A stretch of DNA of 64,000 nucleotides from Rhodococcus sp. OK302. GTDB lineage: Bacteria; Actinomycetota; Actinomycetes; Mycobacteriales; Mycobacteriaceae. Numbering within the stretch: the stretch's first letter is position 1; every line of letters begins with the position of its first letter. Where the stretch lies: the NCBI RefSeq assembly GCF_002245895.1, contig NZ_NPJZ01000001.1, positions 5,740,501 to 5,804,500 on the forward strand, in the 5' to 3' direction. The notes beneath the pieces are model-generated. The model saw nothing but the letters and a program-made list of their open reading frames with translations, made no database searches and was not told where the DNA came from. Positions 9,478 through 18,900 of the stretch are shown piece after piece. A program made the position numbers and the translations under genes.

Positions 9478-10566
9478 GTGCGTCGACTTCGATTCCTCCT
9501 GTGTTCCCTGACCCTTGCCGTCGGATCGTTGAGTGCCTGCACCTCCACTCCCCCTCCACCTCCAACAACTTCCCCACCATCGACTTGCAGTTCTGCCAGT
9601 TTCGGCATCGCTGGCGGCGCCCCCTTGAACTGGCTCTCGCAAAACGACCTTGATGCAGAGTTGACCGCAATGAAGAATGCGGGCACCACATGGCTCCGAT
9701 TCGATATCGACTGGTCGGCAGTCGAACCAACCAAGGGCCAACAGAATTGGTCAGCAACCGATCGTGTCGTCGAACGGGCAAGGCTACAAGGCTTGAGCCT
9801 TCTTGCCATCGTCACCTACACACCTCCGTGGGCACGCATTGCCGGAGCCGCCGACAGTCACGGCTACCCATCCGACATTGCAGCGTATGCCAAGTTCGCA
9901 CAGCAAGCGGCACAACGCTATTCGAACAAGATCAGCACCTGGGAGATCTGGAATGAACCGAATCTCGCTCAATTCTTCCGCCCGAAGCCCAATGCCAATA
10001 CTTACACGTCAATGCTGAAGGCCGCAGCGGCAAGCATTCGAGCCGCACAACCTGGTGCAAAGATTCTCAACGGCGGATTGGCGCCGGCAGTCGACAACGG
10101 TTCCGACATCTCACCGGTCACGTATCTCAACTCCCTCTACGCTGCCGGGGCGAAATCGTCCTTCGATGCCTTCTCCATACACCCCTACAGTTGGCCCGCG
10201 TTGCCCTCCGACGCGTCCACTCAAAGCTGGAACACCTTCTACCGAATTCGCCTCATGCGAGAGACGATGGTCAAGAATGGTGACAGCGGAAAGAAGGTCT
10301 GGGCAACCGAATTCGGCGCTCCCACCGGAACTGGACCGACCGCTGTCAGCCCCCAACTTCAAGCCAGTATCATCGCCGACGGATTCGCACAGGCCAATTC
10401 ACTCGGGTACATCGAGCGAATTTTCATCTACAGCATGCGTGATCGCGGAACCAACACCAGTGACATCGAGCAGAACTTCGGACTGATGACAATGAACTTC
10501 ACTCCGAAACCCGCACTGGACGCTGTGAAGCAAGCGATCGGTGGGTGCACTACACCCAAAATTTGA
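9478..10566 (+). CDS. Lipoprotein PslG-like glycoside hydrolase, copy 2
   Basis: A 362-residue paralogue of the preceding gene, with the same order of motifs: FDIDWS, WEIWNEPN (Glu160), HPYSWPALPSD and WATEFG (Glu278). The start is GTG 9478, preceded by AAGGTGG; the in-frame region further upstream looks non-coding. The N-terminus is a lipoprotein signal with lipobox LSAC (Cys21), followed by a proline/threonine linker, so this copy should be tethered to the membrane while copy 1 uses a different signal. The two copies look like a tandem duplication with divided location. A 229-base gap separates them. The substrate is presumably the exopolysaccharide of this locus. Confidence 0.82.
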   Translation: MRRLRFLLCSLTLAVGSLSACTSTPPPPPTTSPPSTCSSASFGIAGGAPLNWLSQNDLDAELTAMKNAGTTWLRFDIDWSAVEPTKGQQNWSATDRVVERARLQGLSLLAIVTYTPPWARIAGAADSHGYPSDIAAYAKFAQQAAQRYSNKISTWEIWNEPNLAQFFRPKPNANTYTSMLKAAAASIRAAQPGAKILNGGLAPAVDNGSDISPVTYLNSLYAAGAKSSFDAFSIHPYSWPALPSDASTQSWNTFYRIRLMRETMVKNGDSGKKVWATEFGAPTGTGPTAVSPQLQASIIADGFAQANSLGYIERIFIYSMRDRGTNTSDIEQNFGLMTMNFTPKPALDAVKQAIGGCTTPKI

Positions 10567-10583
10567 TCTGACTCCGCCGACGG

Positions 10584-12287
10584 TCAGTCCACCTTGGACG
10601 TACCCCGGGTTCCTTCATGCCTCAGTAGTCCCACGCGTGAAACTGGCCGACCATCTCGAGTCTTGCCTTTTTTACTGGTGTTCAACATAATTCGCTCGGT
10701 AGCCGCTTCGGAGTTGATATCGTCGACGTGATTAACGACATCAACTCCGTCGAGGTCACCAGCATCGACTGCTCGTGGGCTTTCCACCGGAGACGGATGC
10801 TTCTCAGGCTCCAGCGCCGACAACCGTCGACGGTCGATCGTCACAGTCTGCGCATCGATCAACCCCGCTCGTGTTCTACGGTCACCGGAATCAACCACTG
10901 GTCCGGACGCCACCTTCGCACTACTTGATGGAGCTCCCATGACTCCGTTCACATCTTCCGTGACTCCACGCAAATGCAGTGACGTGTCTTCCCGCAACAT
11001 CGGCTCTCCCACTACTGCAGCCGAACTCACCGGTTTCGTATCACCACTCCGACCCCGTAGCGAGGACAATGTGATGAAGTCGATGACAGGTTCGGGCGCT
11101 GCCGGTCCGACCAACACCAACGACCGCGCCACATCAACTTCCGCCAAAGTCCGAAGACAACTGGCGATTTCACTTTGATCAGCATCTTGTGCCGAAACGA
11201 CAACAATCGCAAACGCTGTGCCGCTGGAATCGACGACGCTCCACCAGTTCGAGCTCAATGCATGGACGGATACACGCGCCTGCAAGCCTTCCGGCACGTC
11301 CCACGAGTTCATGTCTACGCCCTCCCCGACCAATACGAGAACGTGATCTCCCAGGCTCGTGCGTTGACTCAACGTGAGCGCGACATTAGACGGCATCTCG
11401 GCGACAGAAGAGTGTTGTACGAGCAGTGACGCGCCGAATTTCTTCGCGGTACGACGGGCCCAGGCATCAGTGACGCGAGAACTGAAACGTCCGCGACATA
11501 CCACGAGAATCTCTGCCACCAGAATCAGGACGACCAGGAAGGCCACCGCAGATTCGACAAACGGCTTGGGGGCAACAGGAAGTCCCGTCCCTGACGGCGC
11601 CGACAGCAATTGCAACCTGTCAGAATTTGACTCTGCAGCGCGCAGTTGCCTCAATTGCTCGAGCCTGGCATCAAGATCCGCTGCGACTGTCGGATCATCC
11701 TTGGCTGTTTCGTAGTTGTCGATACTCTTTTGGCGCGCCGCCGCCAACTGTGAGTTGAGCCGCGCGATGTCGTCGGTCAGTATCTTGGTCCGTCGATCGA
11801 GAGTTTCGGCATTGCGTTGCCCCTGAGCATCACTCAATGTCTCCACGACGACGCGCGCAAGCTTGTCGGACTCGTCCTGACTGAATCCTGTCGCCTTCAC
11901 GAAGACCAGCGCGGGTGAAGTTCCAGGGGCCACCGCTATGTGACTCGAAACGTCAGCGCCGGCCCACCCGTTGCCCATCTTCCGCTCAATTTCGGCAACT
12001 ACAGCGCTATCTGTCGATAGCGCTATGTATGGCGCGACCATCTGGCCCAGGTTGGCATCGGTAACCACAACCTGCGCACCGGTCTGGACTTCCGCGACGA
12101 TATCGGATTCGTACACCGGCGTCGCACTTCCTCTGACCATGTACACGAAGCCACCGACAATCAATGCGATCACCAGCGCAGGAAGGACCACTCGCGACAA
12201 ATTTCGCACGTGGCCAACCAAGTCGAATGTTGGCGGCACGCCCAGCTCTCTACGAATCACTGCGTCCCTAGTCCGCACATCTGACAC
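10584..12287 (-). CDS. Wzz-like polysaccharide co-polymerase (chain-length protein)
   Basis: A 567-residue membrane protein. A cytoplasmic leader is followed by a first helix at about 32-52 (VVLPALVIALIVGGFVYMV), an extracytoplasmic Wzz domain, a heptad-like stretch at about 160-215, and a second helix near 240-258. The cytoplasmic C-terminal 300 residues contain no Walker A motif, so the tyrosine-kinase half found in many such proteins is absent or degenerate. It should set polymer length together with the polymerase. The GTG start has GGAGG eight bases before it. Two operator-like repeats lie 40-95 bases upstream. It faces the right-facing operon tail to tail with only 17 bases between stops. 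Confidence 0.82.
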   Translation of the reverse strand: MSDVRTRDAVIRRELGVPPTFDLVGHVRNLSRVVLPALVIALIVGGFVYMVRGSATPVYESDIVAEVQTGAQVVVTDANLGQMVAPYIALSTDSAVVAEIERKMGNGWAGADVSSHIAVAPGTSPALVFVKATGFSQDESDKLARVVVETLSDAQGQRNAETLDRRTKILTDDIARLNSQLAAARQKSIDNYETAKDDPTVAADLDARLEQLRQLRAAESNSDRLQLLSAPSGTGLPVAPKPFVESAVAFLVVLILVAEILVVCRGRFSSRVTDAWARRTAKKFGASLLVQHSSVAEMPSNVALTLSQRTSLGDHVLVLVGEGVDMNSWDVPEGLQARVSVHALSSNWWSVVDSSGTAFAIVVVSAQDADQSEIASCLRTLAEVDVARSLVLVGPAAPEPVIDFITLSSLRGRSGDTKPVSSAAVVGEPMLREDTSLHLRGVTEDVNGVMGAPSSSAKVASGPVVDSGDRRTRAGLIDAQTVTIDRRRLSALEPEKHPSPVESPRAVDAGDLDGVDVVNHVDDINSEAATERIMLNTSKKGKTRDGRPVSRVGLLRHEGTRGTSKVD

Positions 12288-12326
12288 GTCGAAAACCTCC
12301 AGCTCGGCAAAACTCTAAACGACCAA

Positions 12327-12351
12327 CAAAAGAAACCAGCAGTTTGCTAGA
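12327..12351. promoter_or_regulatory. Operator-like repeat (site D1) upstream of the wzz-like gene
   Basis: The arms are CAAAAGAAACC and AGTTTGCTAGA around AGC. They match the arm consensus from sites A-C at 16 of 22 positions. The centre is about 52 bases upstream of the GTG at 12287, a normal promoter position. It is weaker than sites A-C and is supported mainly by position and by its exact 30-bp spacing from D2. Confidence 0.5.
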
Positions 12352-12356
12352 TCTCT

Positions 12357-12381
12357 ATAAACATACCCGAAGTCTGCTAAT
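12357..12381. promoter_or_regulatory. Operator-like half-site (site D2) upstream of the wzz-like gene
   Basis: The left arm ATAAACATACC matches the consensus at 9 of 11 positions, while the right arm AGTCTGCTAAT matches poorly (5 of 11). The centre is 30 bp from the centre of D1, the same distance seen between sites E1 and E2 at 49.4 kb. Confidence 0.4.
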
Positions 12382-12384
12382 CAG

Positions 12385-12618
12385 CTACCCAGAAGCTCCC
12401 GAGCCCTCGACCACATCGGCGGGTACCTCCGGCACGTCACCATCGTGCATCAGTGCCAGGTTGCAACTAGGGTCGGGTGCGCCCGTCAGGGCCATCCACC
12501 AACCATCCTCCAAGATGTGAAGACTTGTAGACGGAACAAGACCAGACATGTTTTGCCCGTATGCATTTCGTAAGACGTAGACTACTGCGACAGGCAGGGG
12601 ATCTTGCCATCTACTCAT
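12385..12618 (-). pseudogene. Short fragment resembling a GNAT acetyltransferase N-terminus
   Basis: A 77-residue reading frame with a segment (WWMALTGAPDPSCNLALMHDGD) that reminds me of the start of some GNAT-type N-acetyltransferases; the acetyl-CoA-binding fold that should follow is missing. The frame ends at a TAG just before the wzz promoter region. It is either a decayed remnant of a former sugar N-acetyltransferase or a genuine small protein. It is separated by 41 bases from the divergent YdcF-like gene. The homology is from memory of the family and is weak. Confidence 0.4.
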
Positions 12619-12659
12619 GCGTTGTTCCTTGATCCGGGTATCATCGGGATATCAAAAAG

Positions 12660-13193
12660 ATGTCGAAAGTCTCGAAGGCCGCGGCCATTTCACTGTCAGC
12701 GCTCGTGATGACAACAATCGCAGGTTGGCCGGTCTATGTCGCACCCAAGCTTGACCAGCCACACGCTGCCGATGCGATTGTCGTGCTCGGTGGCGCCCAC
12801 GACGGGCGTGAGGAAGTGGGCCTCGACTTGATGAGGCAAGGTTACGCACCACGGATTGTCTTCTCGAATCCATACGGCAACAACGACAAAAAGATGCGAT
12901 CGATATGCGAAGGATCATTCGATTTTCCGGTCGACTGTTTTGTACCGTCCCCATCTACGACAGAAGGCGAAGGGTTCGAGATCGAACGGCTTGCGCGCCT
13001 GCATGATTGGAACACCGTCATTGTCGTGACCTTCGTTCCTCATATCTCGCGAGCTCGATACATTATTTCGCGGTGCTATTCCGGTGAACTGCTGATGGTT
13101 GCGAGCCGTCCTGAGCTATCGCTCCGCACATGGGCATTCAACTACGTCTATCAAACTGCTGGATATCTCAGAAATTTGCGCGCCGGCTGCTGA
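12660..13193 (+). CDS. YdcF/SanA-like DUF218 protein
   Basis: A 177-residue protein with an N-terminal hydrophobic segment (about 8-28) followed by a DUF218 domain. ADAIVVLGGAHDGREEVGLDLM is the opening strand and helix, and a later segment (FVPSPSTTEGEG, then VIVVTFVPHISRARYI) matches the conserved core. DUF218 proteins sit in or outside the membrane and are linked to cell-envelope metabolism; no reaction is firmly known for most. The position between two exopolysaccharide genes suggests a role in handling lipid-linked sugars. It converges on the sugar transferase gene across a 60-base gap that contains a strong hairpin. Confidence 0.75.
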   Translation: MSKVSKAAAISLSALVMTTIAGWPVYVAPKLDQPHAADAIVVLGGAHDGREEVGLDLMRQGYAPRIVFSNPYGNNDKKMRSICEGSFDFPVDCFVPSPSTTEGEGFEIERLARLHDWNTVIVVTFVPHISRARYIISRCYSGELLMVASRPELSLRTWAFNYVYQTAGYLRNLRAGC

Positions 13194-13223
13194 CCAGCCA
13201 GGCTTGTCCTAGCGGTCAGCAGC
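13186..13223. terminator. Hairpin between convergent genes
   Basis: Ten-base perfect arms GCTGCTGACC (13186-13195) and GGTCAGCAGC (13214-13223) with an 18-base loop lie exactly between two facing stop codons. There is no T-run on either side, so efficient intrinsic termination is not certain, but the position favours a two-way terminator. Confidence 0.5.
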
Positions 13224-13252
13224 GATGGAACCCGAGCCTGCGCGGACCCCGT

Positions 13253-14734
13253 TCAGTAGGCTCCATCACTGCGAACCACAGCGGACACCGTACGCGCGAT
13301 GATCGAAAGATCCTGTGCCGCTGACCAGTTCTCGACGTACGAGGAATCCAGACGAACCGATTCTTCCCACGAGAGATCACTACGGCCGCTGACCTGCCAG
13401 AGTCCGGTGATACCGGGTTTCACGAACAACCGGCGAGACACCTCGTCGTCGTACATCTCGACTTCGCGCCGAAGTGGCGGACGCGGACCGACGACACTCA
13501 TTTCACCGCGAATGACGTTGAAGAACTGCGGAAGTTCGTCGATGCTCAACCGGCGGAGAATCTTGCCGATCGGTGTGATGCGCGGATCTTCGCGCATCTT
13601 GAAGAGCACACCGCCCGCACCCTCGTTGTCGCCCATCAGATCGACGACCTGTTGATCTGCACCGGCGACCATCGTACGAAACTTGTACATGGGAAACGGT
13701 TTCCCGTTCAATCCGATGCGCTCCGCCTTGTAGAAAACAGAGCCTTTCGATGTGACCTTGACTGCGACTGCCGCCGCAATCATGACGGGCGCAACCAGCA
13801 GGATCATCAAGACCGCGAACAGAGTGTCGAAAATTGCCGGTGCCCAACGGTTTGCGCCTTCGTAGCGTGGACGCTCGACGTGAATGAGCGGCAGCCCGGC
13901 TACGGGCCTAAACATCAGTCGGGCCTTGGATACATCCGCAATGACCGGCGAAACAACAAGATCGACACCTTCTGCTTCCAGATCCCACATCAGTTTGCGG
14001 ATTCCGACCTGGCCAAGATCTTCGGTGCCGGTCACGATGACCGTGTCGGCATTGCATGCCCGCATGGCCTCGATCACTTCAAATTCATTGCCCAACACCG
14101 GAACATGAGCACCGTCGACCATTATGTGGTCGTCGAGCACCGTGGCGCGACGCGGAATGCAGGTGCCCACGACGTCATATCCTGCCGATGCCGCTCGTAC
14201 GAAGGACCGCGTAGTGGCAACAACGGAAGCATGCCCACCGACCAGCAGAACTGCGTTCCGGCATTGCCCGGACGCTCGCTTGTTACGAATATCTCGACGC
14301 CAGAGGTACCGGCCGAGAAGCAAGGCACCCAAGCCGAGTGGCAGAGCGATCATGAGGTAGCTTCGAGCAATTTCGACGCCGAGAACGATCCCGGCCAGTG
14401 CGCCGAGTCCGAATACTTGACCGGTTGCCAACAGAACACGCTCGTATTCGTCGCCGCCGTCTCCCAACATCGATTGATGGCGACTACGACCACGCGAAAG
14501 CGTGATCATCCACAGCACACCGAGCAAAACGGATGCAACAACCTTGAGCGGAGTCAACCACTCGAAAGGATGGGGCCAAACACTGCCGAACTGCGCGAGC
14601 GCAATCACAAGAATTACGGTGACGGAGTCGGTGATCGCAATTCTGCGCCGATACGCACGCCGCCAGTCCCGACTCAGATCAGCCGAATTCCGCAGTGCCG
14701 TCGGCTGGATCCCCACCTCAGCATGAACGCTCAT
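13253..14734 (-). CDS. Undecaprenyl-phosphate sugar-1-phosphate transferase (initiating enzyme)
   Basis: A 493-residue polyprenyl glycosylphosphotransferase of the WbaP/CpsE type. It has four N-terminal membrane helices (about 30-145), a Rossmann-like CoA-binding-like domain (about 150-280), another helix near 310, and the catalytic bacterial sugar transferase domain to the end. Conserved catalytic-domain motifs visible are GLNGKPFPMYKFRTMV, LPQFFNVIRGEMSVVGPRPP and FVKPGITGLWQVSGR. It should start each repeat unit by placing a hexose phosphate on the lipid carrier. The ATG at 14734 has only a weak ribosome site. An operator-like repeat (site B) lies about 250 bases upstream, so a long leader or unseen promoter is likely. 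Confidence 0.9.
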   Translation of the reverse strand: MSVHAEVGIQPTALRNSADLSRDWRRAYRRRIAITDSVTVILVIALAQFGSVWPHPFEWLTPLKVVASVLLGVLWMITLSRGRSRHQSMLGDGGDEYERVLLATGQVFGLGALAGIVLGVEIARSYLMIALPLGLGALLLGRYLWRRDIRNKRASGQCRNAVLLVGGHASVVATTRSFVRAASAGYDVVGTCIPRRATVLDDHIMVDGAHVPVLGNEFEVIEAMRACNADTVIVTGTEDLGQVGIRKLMWDLEAEGVDLVVSPVIADVSKARLMFRPVAGLPLIHVERPRYEGANRWAPAIFDTLFAVLMILLVAPVMIAAAVAVKVTSKGSVFYKAERIGLNGKPFPMYKFRTMVAGADQQVVDLMGDNEGAGGVLFKMREDPRITPIGKILRRLSIDELPQFFNVIRGEMSVVGPRPPLRREVEMYDDEVSRRLFVKPGITGLWQVSGRSDLSWEESVRLDSSYVENWSAAQDLSIIARTVSAVVRSDGAY

Positions 14735-15078
14735 TGGTCATCAGTCTTTCTTGTCATCGATTGGTGTCGCGGGTTGAGTCGCGGGCCGTATCGGGCCTTT
14801 TTCCAGAAATCGCTGATCATTAACCAACTGTGGGATCCAGGAACGGCAACACCCCGCCGGTTGCCGTGCCTGGCGTCGACTGACGCTAATAAAATTCCCC
14901 CACCAACCCCTTCGTCAAACTGCTGACCAGGGGCCAATTCCTGCATAATCCGACCGCATTGCGCTCTTCCCGTACGCAAACATACCTCAGGTTTGTTTGC
15001 AGTGCACTCGAGAGCGTCGAGCTACCGAGAGATTGCCAACTAATTACCAGGAATCACGGACGTACCGCGCAAAGCCTG
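14735..15078. other. 344-base intergenic region holding operator site B
   Basis: No convincing gene is present; one short left-facing frame has no recognisable protein features. The region carries the operator-like repeat at 14976-15000 and presumably the promoter of the sugar transferase gene. A short CTCGA/TCGAG hairpin at 15006-15020 could mark the end of the mazG transcript. Confidence 0.6.
14976..15000. promoter_or_regulatory. 25-bp operator-like inverted repeat (site B)
   Basis: The arms are GCAAACATACC and GGTTTGTTTGC around TCA. They match as an inverted repeat at 10 of 11 positions and have the same length and centre size as site A. It lies between mazG and the left-facing initiating transferase gene. 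Because mazG points the same way, the transferase gene is the obvious target. Confidence 0.75.
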
Positions 15079-15906
15079 CTACGCACGAGACTGTTGAGTC
15101 TCCCAGTTGCGAACTTCGGCGATCAGCAGGTCGAGGGCGTCGACAAGCGCTGCGTCAGCTTCTCGACACCGCTCGATCAAGCTTTCCAACGTTGCTTGGG
15201 GAATGATCTCGGTCACCCCGGCTCGGGCTGCCCGGTTCATCACCTTCTTCGCCAGCAGTATCGGCGGTTGCGACTTGGCGATGCCGTCCATCGACGACGC
15301 GCGGGCCTTCTCCACATCCTTGAGTCGCTCCCACGCCAACTCTTGCTCGGCGATGTCCACTACTCCGGAACTCGTCAAGTGCGGACTGCGGTGAACCAAC
15401 TTGTCGATCAGCGCGCCGGCGACGTCGTCCAACTCGAAGACACCATGTGCTTGCGCGATACGCGAATGGAACAGCACCTGAAGCAGAAGGTCACCGAGTT
15501 CCTCCCGCAGGTCGATCTCATCACCGCTGAGGATGGCGTCGAGCACCTCGTACGTCTCCTCCACGAGATAGACCGAGAGGCTCTCGTGTGTCTGCGTAGC
15601 TTCCCACCCGCCGCGCTTCCACAACCGGTCCATGATGGAAGCTGCCTCCACCAATCTGTCGCCGTGCACAGGCGCCGCCCGGACTATCCGAGCACCCGAC
15701 GTAGCCAAGGCCGCAATCCGCGGGCCATCGCCGTCCATCATCACGATCACCGCAGCCCCCGCTGTGGATTGAGGTAGGGCTACCCGAACCGGTTCCGGCA
15801 CCGTGCCGTCGATCTGGACGGGTCCGGACAAGAACGAAACCGCTTCGATCGGAACAACATCCGGCCGCAGTGGATCGAGTAGTACGACGGTAGATACTTC
15901 GGCCAC
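15079..15906 (-). CDS. mazG: Nucleoside triphosphate pyrophosphohydrolase MazG
   Basis: A 275-residue MazG-family enzyme that hydrolyses (d)NTPs to the monophosphate and pyrophosphate, cleaning the nucleotide pool. The motifs EETYEVLDAI and REELGDLLLQVLFH supply the magnesium-binding acidic residues. The N-terminal 90 residues before the MazG fold are the actinobacterial extension. I chose GTG 15906, seven bases after the mfd stop, although the frame stays open further into mfd. The mfd-mazG pair is conserved in mycobacteria, which supports the call and suggests one transcript. Confidence 0.9.
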   Translation of the reverse strand: MAEVSTVVLLDPLRPDVVPIEAVSFLSGPVQIDGTVPEPVRVALPQSTAGAAVIVMMDGDGPRIAALATSGARIVRAAPVHGDRLVEAASIMDRLWKRGGWEATQTHESLSVYLVEETYEVLDAILSGDEIDLREELGDLLLQVLFHSRIAQAHGVFELDDVAGALIDKLVHRSPHLTSSGVVDIAEQELAWERLKDVEKARASSMDGIAKSQPPILLAKKVMNRAARAGVTEIIPQATLESLIERCREADAALVDALDLLIAEVRNWETQQSRA

Positions 15907-15913
15907 GACGCGC

Positions 15914-18900
15914 TCAAGCCTCCATGACAACAGCGCCGGCTGCCCGACCGTCGAGCGCCAGGATGAAGTCCGCGATGTACTGGAGCAGTTCCACATCACG
16001 CAGACGATCGGAACCGACACCACCGGTTCGCGGCATCGGCAACTGCACCAAGCCTGTGGTTGCCCGGTACTGCGCGCTCGGATAGATCCGTTTGAGCCTG
16101 ATCTGCTTGGAATCCGGCAATGCCATCGGCGCAACCTTGATCTGCGTTCCGGTGACCGCCACCTCTTCGAGTTGGTACTCCCGAGCCAGGAGTCGCAGCT
16201 TCGCCACGGAAACAAGACGTCGGACTTCTTCCGGTATCGGCCCGTAACGGTCGACGAGTTCCTCGACTACGGCTGCAATGCCGTCGGAATCCGTTGCGGC
16301 AGCGATCTTCCGGTAGCCCTCGAGCCTGAGCCGATCGCTGGTGACGTAATCCGGCGGAATGTGCGCATCGACGGGAAGGTCGATCCGGACTTCCTTGGGC
16401 GCATCGTCGGTGGTGATAGGACGTCCGTCTGCCGCTGCCCGATACGCCTCGACTGCTTCGCCGACCAACCGCACGTAGAGGTCGAATCCGACGCCGGCTA
16501 CGTGACCGGACTGCTCGGCACCGAGAACGTTACCGGCGCCACGGATTTCGAGGTCCTTCATAGCGACGGCCATGCCGGCACCGAGATCGGAGTTCTGCGA
16601 AATAGTGGCCAGGCGGTCGTAGGCCGTTTCGGTCAACGGCTTTTCGGGGGGATACAGGAAGTATGCGTATCCGCGCTCGCGGCTACGCCCGACCCTGCCT
16701 CGCAACTGATGGAGCTGCGAAAGCCCGAGCGAATCGGCGCGCTCGACGATCAGCGTGTTCGCATTGGAGATATCGAGCCCGGTCTCGATGATGGTGGTAC
16801 ACACCAGGACGTCGAAGTCTCGCTCCCAGAATCCCTGAACAGTTTTCTCGAGTGTGTCCTCGTTCATCTGTCCGTGCGCGACCACGACGCGCGCTTCCGG
16901 AACGAGTTCACGAATCTTCTTGGCTGCCTTGCCGATCGAACTCACGCGGTTGTGAACATAGAAGATCTGACCGTCACGCAGAAGTTCACGACGAATTGCC
17001 GCGGCAACTTGCTTGTCCGCATAGGCGCCGACGTACGTCAGGATCGGATGACGTTCCTCGGGAGGCGTGAGAATTGTCGACATCTCCCGGATACCCGCCA
17101 TACTCATTTCCAGCGTACGAGGGATCGGGGTGGCAGACATCGTGAGTACGTCGACGTGGGTACGCAACGCCTTGATGTGTTCCTTGTGCTCGACGCCGAA
17201 TCGCTGCTCCTCATCGACGATGACCAGACCGAGATCCTTCCAGCGGACGGCAGTCTGCAACAAACGATGTGTTCCGATGACGATGTCGACCTCGCCCTCG
17301 GCCATCCCGGCAATGATCTCCTTGGAATCTCGCGCATCGGTGAAGCGTGAGAGCCCACGAACCTTGACCGGGAACGATGCCATCCGCTCGGTGAAGGTCT
17401 GAAGATGCTGCTGCGCAAGCAGAGTCGTCGGGACCAGAACCGCAACCTGCTTGCCGTCCTGAACAGCCTTGAACGCTGCGCGGACTGCGATCTCCGTCTT
17501 GCCGTAGCCGACGTCGCCGATGACAACGCGGTCCATGGGGACGGGTTTTTCCATGTCTCCCTTGACTTCACTGATCACCGTCAACTGGTCGACGGTCTCG
17601 GTGAAGGCAAACGCATCCTCGAGTTCCTTCTGCCACGGTGTATCCGGGCCGAACGCGTGCCCGGGGGCTGCCTGACGCGCAGCGTAGAGCTGCACGAGCT
17701 CGCCGGCGATCTCGCGAACTGCCTTGCGTGCCTTTGTTTTTGTATTGGCCCAGTCGGATCCGCCGAGCTTGCTGAGCGCCGGCATCTCGCCACCGACGTA
17801 GCGGGATAATTGATCCAGCGACTCCATCGGCACGAACAGCCGGTCTCCGGGCTGCCCACGCTTACTGGCGGAGTATTCGATGACCAGGTACTCGCGTCGC
17901 GCGCCGCCGATGGTGCGCTCCACCATCTCCACAAACCGCCCAATGCCGTGCTGATCGTGAACAACCATGTCGCCGGCGGCAAGCGCGAGCGGATCCACCT
18001 GGTTACGACGCTTCGCCGGTAGTCGTTTGCCGTCACCGACTGCGGCAACCCGATTGCCGGTGAGGTCGGCTTCGGTGACGATGACCATTCCCGGCACATC
18101 ACCCTGCCCGGGCACACTGCTACCGCCGTGCAGAACCAGACCGTCGTGCAACGATCCGCGCAACACCGAGACCTGACCACGGGCCGGAACCGCGCCGGGC
18201 TCGAGCATCGTGGCCGGAACCTCGGCCTCGCCGAGTCGCTCGTAGATGCGCTTTGCGGTACCAGCGCCGGCGACGACGACTGCCGCACGCCCACCGGTGC
18301 TCACATGCGCTCGGAGACTGACAAAAAGTTCGGCCAGGAGGTCGTCGGATCCACGTATCTGTGGGGCCGCCTGAATCGGAAGTTCCAGTTCTTCGCCGTT
18401 GCCCGACGCCAGCGGGCTGATGGTCCACCACGGACGCCCACCGGCTTCTGCGGACTCGCGTACCTGACGCAACGACCGATAGGCCGAGGCACCCAGACCG
18501 GACTCGCCGGCCAGAATGGACGTATCGAGAGGCGCCGCACCGCCGATCGATGCCGCAGTCCAGGACGCTTCCAGGAACTCCTGCCCGGTTCGAACCAAAT
18601 CCGTTGCGCGCGTGCGCACCTTCTCCGGATCACACAGAACGATATGGGTTCCGTCCGGAAGAATATCGGAAAGTAGTTGCAGTTCACCGGGTTTCAACAC
18701 CGGCAGGAGCGCTTCCATGCCTTCGACTGCAATACCCGCCGAGATCTTGTCCAGCATTTCCACCAGCGACGCGTCGGCCTGGTTTTCGGCTGCGATCTTC
18801 GCTGCCCGATCCCGGACGTCCTGCGTCATCAGCAATTCCCGACACGGTGGCGCAATCACGACGTCGACGTCGATATCAGGCAGTGACCGCTGATCTGCGA

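Noticed and set aside
14731..14979. 82-residue left-facing frame before the sugar transferase gene
   Set aside because: It runs from the sugar transferase start back to operator B, lacks a ribosome site and shows no recognisable fold.
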